Shown piece by piece: positions 24,049-30,264 of a DNA stretch of 30,264 nucleotides (positions are counted from its first letter, which is position 1; each line of letters begins with the position of its first letter). The position numbers were made by a program, and so were the translations under genes. Source of the DNA: Thiomonas sp. X19 (GTDB lineage Bacteria > Pseudomonadota > Gammaproteobacteria > Burkholderiales > Burkholderiaceae_C); the NCBI RefSeq assembly GCF_900089495.1, contig NZ_LT605203.1, positions 3,295,403-3,325,666 on the forward strand, given 5' to 3'. The notes beneath the pieces were generated by a model, which had not been told where the DNA came from, did no database searches, and saw only the letters and a list, made by a program, of their open reading frames with translations.

Positions 24049-24588
24049 ATGAACCTCAACATTCGCCGTCCCCACTGGAACCGCTTGCGCTGGCCGCTGA
24101 TCGCCGGCGCGGTTGTGGCGTCCGCGATCGGCTCGGCTTGGGCCACGGGCTGGCGCGTCAACCTCACGCCGAGTGAGCCGGTTGGGGTCTACCGCATGAC
24201 GCCGGTCGCTGCAGGCACCGTGATCCGGCGCGGCGATCTGATCTCCTTCTGCCCGCGCGTGAAGCTGGAGCCATTCATGGTTTCGGGTTCGTGTCCGAAC
24301 GAGGGTGCGCCTTTTTTGAAGGAGGTGGTCGGCGTGCCGGGCGACGTGGTGGATGTGACGGCGGCAGGGGTGACGATCAACGGACGGATGTTGCCGATGA
24401 GTCGGCCGATTGCGCATCCGAAGGACTGGCCTGGCTTGATGCTGCCGGTGGATTTCGGCGTGACGAGGCTCAGGCCTGGGCAGTATTGGACGTATGGCTC
24501 AGGGTTGCCGAAAGATTCGTTTGACAGCAGGAATTGGGGGGTGGTGGAGCGTGCTGAAGTGCTTGCGGTGCAGCGCAGTCCTCGATGA
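24049..24588 (+). CDS. traF: Conjugative transfer signal peptidase TraF (S26 family)
   Basis: This 179-residue protein is a membrane-anchored S26 serine protease. One membrane segment lies at about residues 16-33. The catalytic Ser is in TPSEPVGVYR (S42) and the general-base Lys in APFLKEVVGVPGD (K91). VTINGR and GQYWTYGSGLPKDSFDSRNWGVV are the usual C-terminal motifs. In P-type systems TraF processes the pilin precursor TrbC, which is cyclised into the conjugative pilus. No trbC is in this window. Start ATG at 24049, 9 bases after traG, with GGGGCGAA before it. It ends the plus-strand transfer operon. Confidence 0.93.
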   Translation: MNLNIRRPHWNRLRWPLIAGAVVASAIGSAWATGWRVNLTPSEPVGVYRMTPVAAGTVIRRGDLISFCPRVKLEPFMVSGSCPNEGAPFLKEVVGVPGDVVDVTAAGVTINGRMLPMSRPIAHPKDWPGLMLPVDFGVTRLRPGQYWTYGSGLPKDSFDSRNWGVVERAEVLAVQRSPR

Positions 24589-24838
24589 AACATTACGCGT
24601 CCATCCCGAGGTCATCGAGGCGCAGCTTGCGCATTCCGTGCGTGCCCCCTGGGGCGGGCCTACAACCGCACCAAGCATCTTGAAGAGCACACATAGATGA
24701 TGCGGGCGTGGAGCGACTGGTTGTGGAAGCTGGCGGGGTTTGAAGGTGGCTAGGCGCTGCCGCCAAGCTGCTTTAATACTGGAGCCGCCCACTGCTGCCC
24801 TGACCGTGTCCTGCCAGTGTCCGGAAGCGCACTGGCCA

Positions 24839-25996
24839 TCATCGAACCCCATCGATCCATTCAAGCTGCCTCTGTAATGGGCCTGAACGCTTCTGATCTT
24901 GCGTAGTCATCAGCCCACTGGCCCGCACCCCCAGCAGCCGTATCCGCCCCTGCAACGCAATCCGCTTGAGGCACTGCCCGGCCGCACGGCGGATCACTGG
25001 GGCCTCGTCCGTGGCCACGTCCAGGGACAGATCCCGCGTGACGGTGCGGAAGTCCTCGAAGCGCAGCTTGATGCCGATGGTGCGGCTGACCAAGCCCTTG
25101 CGCTGCAGATCATCCGCCAGGCGCTGGCAGAGTTCGGTGAACACCGCGGAGAGCGCGGCGCGATCATGGCGGGGATGCAGATCGCGCGCGAAGGTGGTCT
25201 CGCGGCTGACGGACTTGGTCTCGCGGACGGTGACGACGGGCCGATCGTCGATGCCTTGCGCCACATCCTGCAACCACGCGGCATAGGTGGCGCCGAAGTG
25301 CTGCTGCAGCACACCGGCATCGGCCCCTGCCAGATCGGCCAGGGTGTGGATGCCCAGGTCCTTGAGCTTGCGCGTGGCCTTGGGGCCGATGCCGCCCACC
25401 TTGCTGACCGAGAGTGGCCCGATGCGCGTGGGCATGTCCGTCTCGGTCAGGATGGTGATGCCGTCGGGTTTGTCCAGCTCCGAGGCCATCTTCGACAACA
25501 GCTTGTTGGGGGTGATGCCGATGGAGCACGTCAGTCCCGTGGCTTGGTGCACGGCCTGCTTGATGCGCACGGCCAGGGTGTGAGTGTCACCGGGCAGGTC
25601 GGTGAGGTCGATGTAGATCTCGTCGATGCCGCGGTCCTCGATTAGCGGTGCGATCTGGGCCACCGCCGCCTTGAACAAGGCCGAGTGATGGCGGTAGGCC
25701 TCGAAGTTGGCCGGCAGCAGGATGGCGTCCGGGGCGAGCTGGGCGGCTTTCATCATGCCCATGCCGGAGAACACGCCGAAGGCTCGGGCTTCATAGGTGG
25801 AGGTGGTCACCACACCCCGGCCGACGTACTGGCGCAGCCGGGCAAAGCGGTGGGTGCCGTCGGCCTGGAGGGTGGGATGCCAGTCATGACGGCCACCCAC
25901 CACCACGGGCAGGCCGCGCAGTTCGGGATAGCGCAGCAACTCCACCGAGGCGAAGAAGGCGTCCATGTCCAGGTGGGCGATGCGGCGCGCATTCAT
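24839..25996 (-). CDS. dinB: Y-family DNA polymerase, DinB-like (DNA polymerase IV)
   Basis: This 385-residue translesion polymerase has the first catalytic motif AHLDMDAFFASVE (D10), TYEARAFGVFSGM, the second catalytic motif RGIDEIYIDLTD (D125, E126), the helix-hairpin-helix thumb motif KVGGIGPKATRKLKDLG and a little-finger domain ending RLLGVRASGL. About 18 residues (GRHDWHPTLQADGTHRFARLRQYVGRG) sit between VVVGG and VVTTSTYEAR, longer than in E. coli DinB. Such enzymes bypass damaged bases with low fidelity. The start ATG overlaps the stop of the upstream yedK remnant as ATGA. It is opposite to and tail-to-tail with traF, so it is not in the transfer operon. The ending, LQRQLEWIDGVR, lacks an obvious clamp-binding motif. 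Confidence 0.92.
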   Translation of the reverse strand: MNARRIAHLDMDAFFASVELLRYPELRGLPVVVGGRHDWHPTLQADGTHRFARLRQYVGRGVVTTSTYEARAFGVFSGMGMMKAAQLAPDAILLPANFEAYRHHSALFKAAVAQIAPLIEDRGIDEIYIDLTDLPGDTHTLAVRIKQAVHQATGLTCSIGITPNKLLSKMASELDKPDGITILTETDMPTRIGPLSVSKVGGIGPKATRKLKDLGIHTLADLAGADAGVLQQHFGATYAAWLQDVAQGIDDRPVVTVRETKSVSRETTFARDLHPRHDRAALSAVFTELCQRLADDLQRKGLVSRTIGIKLRFEDFRTVTRDLSLDVATDEAPVIRRAAGQCLKRIALQGRIRLLGVRASGLMTTQDQKRSGPLQRQLEWIDGVR

Positions 25997-26295
25997 GCTA
26001 TGGACGGGGACGGCAAGGGGTCGAGGATGTTCGGGCTGTCGAGCCAAGCGATCCGATCGTCGCCCTCCAGGATCGCCGGCATGCGCGCAGGCGGGGGCTG
26101 CATCCAGGTGTTGGCTGCCGTTTCGCTCCAGGCATTGATCAGCCGATTGCCGATGGTGGGATCCTTGGCACGGGACGACATGAGCCCCCAGCGCAACGCG
26201 ACGATGGATGCGGTCCATGCGCGTTGGGTGCGGGGGACGCTGCGGCCACGCGCGACCGGCACTGCGGAGAATTGTTGCATGAAGCGCGAGCGGCA
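25993..26295 (-). pseudogene. Remnant of an SRAP (YedK/HMCES) protein gene
   Basis: The frame upstream of dinB keeps two pieces of the SOS-associated SRAP family. The N-terminal piece is CRSRFMQQFSAVPVARGR (from MCGRF-like) through RWGLMSSRAKDPTIGNRLIN and AWSETAAN. The C-terminal piece is ARMPAILEGDDRIAWLD. The 100-residue middle, with the usual RRC.(I/V)P.G(F/Y)(Y/F)EW core, is missing. Catalytic Cys2 follows no start Met, and His before RMP is replaced by Pro-Pro-Ala. Joined ETAANT/TTAAN-like sequences suggest an internal deletion between short similar stretches. SRAP proteins crosslink to abasic sites in single-stranded DNA. The reading frame is open to 26415, but the sequence before 26295 has no family resemblance. 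It overlaps dinB by ATGA, as in intact yedK-dinB operons. Confidence 0.6.
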
Positions 26296-26437
26296 GTCGT
26301 CCCGGTCAACGGCGTGCGGGGAGGCGTTGGCGGTGGTCAAGGCGGGCTGAGGGGCCCCTGATCTGATCTTGCTAAATACCAGCGCCATCGATAGGCTGAG
26401 AGTGAAACATCCCATCCATCAACACAACAGCGAGCCC

Positions 26438-26737
26438 ATGCCCACCTACGCCGAATTGCAAGCCCAGATTGCCGCCCTCACCGCACAGGCCGAGGCTGCC
26501 CGTCGCACCGAACTGGCCCGCGTGGTGGCCGAGATCCGACAGAAGATGGCCGAGTACGGCATCACCACGGAAGACCTGGGCGGCAAGCGCGCCAGCTTTC
26601 GCAAGGGCAGCCCCGCGCCCGTGAAATACCGCCACCCTGCAACAGGTGAGATCTGGACGGGACGCGGCAAGCGTCCGCGGTGGCTGGCTGCGAAGATGGC
26701 GGCGGGCAAGGAGATCACGGCGTTTTCGATTGCTTGA
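26438..26737 (+). CDS. H-NS-family DNA-binding protein
   Basis: This 99-residue protein is a nucleoid-associated protein of the H-NS type. The N-terminal half is a coiled-coil oligomerisation region (AELQAQIAALTAQAEAARRT, VVAEIRQKMAEYG). The C-terminal half is the DNA-binding domain with VKYRHPATGEIWTGRGKRPRWL, matching the (T/S)GRGRxPRW minor-groove loop of betaproteobacterial H-NS relatives. It likely silences or tunes AT-rich and horizontally acquired genes; copies carried on mobile elements often reduce fitness cost. The ATG at 26438 lies 36 bases after a first in-frame ATG-like region; it is preferred because MPTYAELQ matches family starts. Divergent from the yedK remnant. Confidence 0.88.
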   Translation: MPTYAELQAQIAALTAQAEAARRTELARVVAEIRQKMAEYGITTEDLGGKRASFRKGSPAPVKYRHPATGEIWTGRGKRPRWLAAKMAAGKEITAFSIA

Positions 26738-27054
26738 GCTGGGCTGTTCAACTTATTGCCTTACGTTTCCGGCACCGCGCCTACTGCACGCTTTCCCTCT
26801 GTGGGGGCCGGTCTGGTGCCCGCAAAACGGGACAGAATGGCGCAATACGTCTCGTTTCTGGCACCGTTGCATTTCGCACTTGTGAACCGCCAGGATTCAA
26901 ATCATGGGTTTCTGCCGACGATTTCAAGCTTCGTTGGACGACATCACACGCGAGGCTTCACTTTTTCGCTGTTTTCGACGACTCCGATGCTGGCGTCAGC
27001 GTTTTCGAACTCCCGTATTCCCAGAGTTTGGGGTCGGTTTCTTTAGCCCAATTT
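26738..27054. other. Intergenic stretch between convergent genes, no gene seen
   Basis: These 317 bases lie between the H-NS gene (+) and the unknown gene at 27055 (-). They are visibly richer in A/T than the neighbours and the short open frames have no protein-like composition or ribosome site. I see no inverted repeat with a T-run good enough to call a terminator. Confidence 0.5.
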
Positions 27055-27483
27055 TTACAATTTCATGCTGGGCCCATGACGGGAGATCGCCTTGAGATCG
27101 GCGATCCAGATCCTGTTCTCGGCATCCTGGGGTCGTGTTCCCAGGCGGCAGCGCAGCACATCGTAGAGGCGCTCGCTCTCCCCGGGCATCCCCAGATGGC
27201 GCCTCACAAAGCACGACTGATGCTCCTCCAGGGGCATTGAGGCCAGCAAGGTGATCGCGCCCTGGCCATCGTCGTTGACGATCAGGGCCCCCTGCCCATC
27301 CTTCAACGGCCCCGCCACATGTCCGGCCCCGCGCAGTTGCACCCGCTCCGGCTTGAACTGCCCCCGGTTCTCCAGCCGCAGGTCCTCGATTTGGGCGAAC
27401 AGCTCCTGCACCCGCGGATCGTTGGGGTCGTAGTCGAACTGCTGGGACGTGGGGTCCCAGGACTTTCCGGAAGGAAAAACCAT
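27055..27483 (-). CDS. Conserved-looking hypothetical protein
   Basis: I do not recognise this 142-residue protein. It is soluble and mixed alpha/beta, with SWDPTSQQFDYDPNDPRVQELFAQIEDL at the start, then a beta-rich middle (GQGALIVNDDGQGAITLLASMP) and a C-terminal ENRIWIADLKAI. A strong GGAGG stands five bases before the ATG, immediately after the stop of the EAL gene, so both are one minus-strand operon. Because the EAL gene is cut by the IS element, transcription of this gene now probably depends on a promoter in or beyond the IS. Confidence 0.65.
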   Translation of the reverse strand: MVFPSGKSWDPTSQQFDYDPNDPRVQELFAQIEDLRLENRGQFKPERVQLRGAGHVAGPLKDGQGALIVNDDGQGAITLLASMPLEEHQSCFVRRHLGMPGESERLYDVLRCRLGTRPQDAENRIWIADLKAISRHGPSMKL

Positions 27484-27493
27484 GATGGCCTCC

Positions 27494-28939
27494 TTAATCT
27501 GTCGGTGCTCCCATGGACCCGTTGCTCAGCGCCATCAGCGCGGCGACCACCCGCTGCGCCCACTGCCGGTACTGGGCACTCTCGGGCCCGTGCTCGACAG
27601 CGGCTTGATGCATCTGCCGGTGGGCGCTATCCAGAGCGGATCCGCCGAGTCCTTGCGACACGATGAAACTGCCCAGCGCACAAGTGCCCTCGTCATGCAT
27701 CGCGCGCGCCCCCGCGTACCGCACCCCATGCTCCCAACTCCAGTGCCCGGCCAAGGCGCCCAAGGCCGTCTGCGGATGCTGCGGATCCAGTCGGAGCTCA
27801 AAACCCTGCATCCATCCCGGCACCTCGGCCGCCGGCATCGGACGCGCCAGCGCATAGCCCTGGCCGGCGGTGGCGCCCAGAATGGCCGCGGTCTCGACCA
27901 GCGCCGGGCTTTCCAGCCCCTCCACGATCACACGCAAGTCCAGGCTCTGCGCCAGACGCACCAGCGAGCCGATGAAGCCAATGACCCGCAAGGGATCCCG
28001 CGGAGCCTCGCGCACCAGCCCCTGATCGATCTTCACCGCGGAGAAGGGCAGCGTGCGCAGGCGCAGCAGACTGCTGTAGCCCGCGCCGAGATCATCCATG
28101 AGCAGATGCACGCCGAAGGTGGAAAACGCCGCCATGGCGGCATCCCGCCTGGAGACGTCATACAGTTCTTCGGCTTCCAACAGCTCCAGACGCAGGCGGG
28201 ACGGCGCCAGCCCATGCTCCTGCAAGGCCTGTTGCACCCAGGTGGAGCACTCGGGATGGATCAGCACGGCTGGGGGCAGGTTCAGGCTCACGACAAGCTT
28301 CAGCCCCTGCGCGTCCCAAGCTTGAAGCTGGGTCAGGGCCTGGTGCAATCCATCCCGAAAGAGGCGCACAAGCTCGGTTTCGCCGAATCCGGGCAGGAAC
28401 TCCGCGGGACTGGCCAGCGTGCCGTCCTCCAGCCGCAGACGCGCCAGGGCCTCGACCAGATCGGGTTTGCCGGAGCGCAAATCCACCACCGGCTGGTAGT
28501 GCAGCTCCAGAGCCCCGCGATACAGGCGATCCCGCAGCGCATGCCGGCGTTCGGCGGAGATCGGCGCGAATTGCTGTTCCCGCGAGGTCTCATGTTGCCG
28601 CTCGCTCACCAGCAGGCCCAGAGCCGCCAGAAACGTTCGCGCCGAGGGGGTCTCGAACACGCCGGGGTAGCGGCCAAACAGGATCAGCACGGCGAACACA
28701 TGGCCCTGCGCATCCTTCAGCGGGACTGCCGCGCTGCTGCGGATGCCGGCGGCCTGGGCGGCGTCGTGCAGATCGGCCACGGCGGGGTTGCCGGCATAGC
28801 TGGTCGTCGTCTCGATTGTTTCGCTGCGCCAGGCACGCAAGTAGGCAAGCTGTTGCGCGTGCGTGCCCGGATCGGTCACCCGCGGCATCAACTGGCGCTG
28901 GTCGATGGCCCGCAAATAGGGCTGGAACCCCCCGGCGGT
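27494..28939 (-). pseudogene. GAF-EAL-CZB-like phosphodiesterase, 5' end cut off by an IS
   Basis: The reading frame runs unbroken from the IS edge (28939) to its stop at 27494. The first about 150 residues look like the end of a GAF domain (AAVPLKDAQGHVFAVLILFG). The EAL domain follows with LVEALARLRL, VSLNLPP, LELLEAEE, LLMDDLGAGYSSLLRL, VKIDQGLV, VIVEGLES and QGYALARPM, so most catalytic residues for cyclic-di-GMP hydrolysis are there. The C-terminal 95 residues contain WEHG...HDEGTCALGSF...HRQMHQAA, which resembles the 3His/1Cys zinc site of CZB domains, with shorter spacing. No start codon with a ribosome site is seen downstream of the IS; a TTG at 28913 is the first possibility. The gene was probably a zinc-responsive phosphodiesterase before the insertion. 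Confidence 0.7.
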
Positions 28940-30264
28940 CAGTAGTGTCCGGTTGATTGGATGTCAGCGAGCCGCCGAGCCAATGTTGACGCGGGTTTTG
29001 AGCGATTCATGGGTGTCCACGATTTGAATTTCGGTTTGCCGATTTGCGATGCTGACGGGTTTGCACGACCCGAGGTGATGCATGAACATCGGCAAGACGC
29101 TGTTTGCGCAGGTGATGGAGTTTGTGCCATGGAAGACGTTTGGTCGCATCATCGAGCGGCACCAGGGCGATGCCGGTGTGCGTACGCTGGGGTGCGCCGA
29201 TGTGTTTCGCGTCCTGGCGTTCGCGCAACTCACCTGGCGCGAATCGCTGCGCGACATCGAGGCGTGTCTGGCGGCCAACCAGACCAAGCTGTTCCACATG
29301 GGGATCAAAGCTGTGCCTGCGCGCTCCACGCTGTCCGATGCGTTGACTCAGCGCGATTGGCGCATCTATCACGCGCTGGCGCAGCGGTTGATCGCCCGGG
29401 CACGGGCGCTGTATGCGCAGGAGCCTTCGGACCTGGGGCTCGACGCCACGGTCTACGCGCTGGACTCCACCACCATCGATCTGTGCCTGAGCTTGTTCGA
29501 CTGGGCACCATTTCGCTCCACCAAGGCCGCCATCAAGCTGCACACGCTCTTGGACTTGCGTGGGGCGATTCCCGCCTTCATTCACATCAGCGACGGCAAA
29601 CTGCACGATGTCAACGTGCTCGACGTCCTGCCCGTGGAGGCTGGAGCGTTCTACGTGATGGACCGGGGCTACGTGGATTTCGCGCGGCTGTATGCACTGC
29701 ATCAGGCCGGCGCCTTCTTCATCACGCGAGCCAAGAAGGGCATGGACGCGCGGCGGGTGTACTCGGCTGCCACCGACCGCAGCACGGGGGTGATCTGCGA
29801 TCAGAGCATCCGCTTCAACGGCTTTTACGCCAGCCGGGACTATCCCGAGCATCTGCGCCGCATTCGTTTCAAAGACCCCGAATCGGGCAGGACGCTGATC
29901 TTCCTGACGAACAACACGAGCCTGCCAGCCTTGACGATCGCCGCACTCTACAAGAGCCGCTGGCAGGTCGAACTCTTCTTCAAATGGATCAAGCAGCATC
30001 TGCGGATCAAGCGTTTTCTGGGCACCAGCGAGAACGCGGTGAAAACGCAAATCTGGTGTGCCATCGCCACCTACGTGCTGATTGCCATCATCAAACAGGA
30101 GCTTCACCTCGATGCCTCGCTCTACACATGTCTACAGATTCTGTCGGTCTCGGTTTTCGAGAAAACCCAGCTTTCATGCGCCTTGCAGCCCGATCGCACC
30201 CAACCCGAACTGGTCTCGATCGCTAACCAATTGAATCTGTTCGAGATTTAACCGGACACTACTG
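28940..30264 (+). mobile_element. IS4-family insertion sequence, complete
   Basis: The element has terminal inverted repeats CAGTAGTGTCCGGTTGA at the left (28940-28956) and, read on the minus strand, CAGTAGTGTCCGGTTAA at the right (30248-30264), one mismatch in 17. It is 1325 bp long with one transposase gene whose stop lies in the right repeat. The right end coincides with the end of the window, so the target duplication cannot be checked. The left edge interrupts the EAL gene. Confidence 0.9.
29082..30251 (+). CDS. IS4-family transposase
   Basis: This 389-residue DDE transposase shows the IS4 motifs: the first Asp in YALDSTTIDL (D128), the second Asp in YVMDRGYVDF (D194), and the YREK signature in YKSRWQVELFFKWIKQ (E297). 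ILTN-like FLTNN precedes the third motif. It cuts and pastes the element by binding the terminal repeats. ATG at 29082 has AGGTGATG before it. It is uninterrupted and looks functional. The gene's TAA lies inside the right terminal repeat. Confidence 0.95.
   Translation: MNIGKTLFAQVMEFVPWKTFGRIIERHQGDAGVRTLGCADVFRVLAFAQLTWRESLRDIEACLAANQTKLFHMGIKAVPARSTLSDALTQRDWRIYHALAQRLIARARALYAQEPSDLGLDATVYALDSTTIDLCLSLFDWAPFRSTKAAIKLHTLLDLRGAIPAFIHISDGKLHDVNVLDVLPVEAGAFYVMDRGYVDFARLYALHQAGAFFITRAKKGMDARRVYSAATDRSTGVICDQSIRFNGFYASRDYPEHLRRIRFKDPESGRTLIFLTNNTSLPALTIAALYKSRWQVELFFKWIKQHLRIKRFLGTSENAVKTQIWCAIATYVLIAIIKQELHLDASLYTCLQILSVSVFEKTQLSCALQPDRTQPELVSIANQLNLFEI

Noticed and set aside
24697..24753. 18-codon frame (MMRAWSDWLWKLAGF...) after traF
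   Set aside because: Too short to judge, no ribosome site. The 24589-24838 gap otherwise holds nothing I can identify.
26341..26437. LexA box upstream of the yedK remnant and dinB
   Set aside because: Only a GC palindrome (AGGGGCCCCT, 26350-26359) was seen; it does not match the CTGT-N8-ACAG pattern.
27449..28945. Long plus-strand open frame opposite the EAL gene
   Set aside because: Composition (Gln/His/Arg/Gly) is that of an antisense shadow, while the minus strand has clear EAL motifs and a ribosome-site-linked downstream gene.
1..30264. tRNA, rRNA, CRISPR arrays, attachment sites and origins of transfer or replication
   Set aside because: None seen by eye. No relaxase or integrase is present to anchor an oriT or att prediction.

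Overview
The window is GC-rich and densely coded. It looks like part of a proteobacterial conjugative or integrative element, plus a flank of chromosomal or plasmid accessory genes. The trb genes of P-type (RP4-like) conjugation, a TraG/VirD4 coupling protein, a TraF peptidase, ArdC, the H-NS type and the IS4-type element would all fit a Burkholderiales or acidophile-like host. The sequence alone does not identify the species. No relaxase, integrase, replication gene, tRNA, rRNA or CRISPR array was seen, so only an internal part of the transfer region is present.

Layout: 2-211 is the tail of a SlyB-like lipoprotein. 296-3059 (+) holds a secreted repeat-rich protein, a TrbJ-like protein and a lipoprotein in the TrbK position. 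3123-4837 (-) is a toxin-antitoxin-like pair (XRE-ImmA/IrrE protease and PIN protein) that splits the trb series. 5073-6797 (+) is TrbL. 6938-9460 (+) is a YadA-type trimeric autotransporter adhesin, followed by four small genes to 10443. 10544-14850 (+) has a Toprim primase-like gene, a frameshifted membrane-protein gene and three tandem Toprim-related paralogs that have lost the catalytic residues. 14912-19510 (+) has an LPD7-domain protein, a small unknown and an ArdC-like protein. 19673-20128 (+) is an orphan type IV pilin. 20427-24588 (+) has a UvrD-like helicase, TraG and TraF. After that the character changes: dinB with a decayed yedK (SRAP) remnant (-), an H-NS-family gene (+), then an unknown gene and an EAL phosphodiesterase gene (-) whose 5' end is cut by an IS4-family element filling 28940-30264.

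How the parts may work together: TrbJ, TrbL, TraG and TraF are parts of the mating channel and coupling apparatus. The adhesin and the pilin could help cell contact. The Toprim, LPD7 and ArdC proteins resemble the 'polyvalent' or establishment proteins of conjugative elements, which prime the incoming strand and resist host restriction. Four of the transcription units, at 296, 12412, 14912 and 19673, share one leader element (GGTTTGCCGTGTCCAC plus flanks) 32-42 nt before the start codon and in the same orientation. This suggests a common regulatory device. The two most novel points are this leader element and the tandem array of catalytically dead Toprim paralogs.
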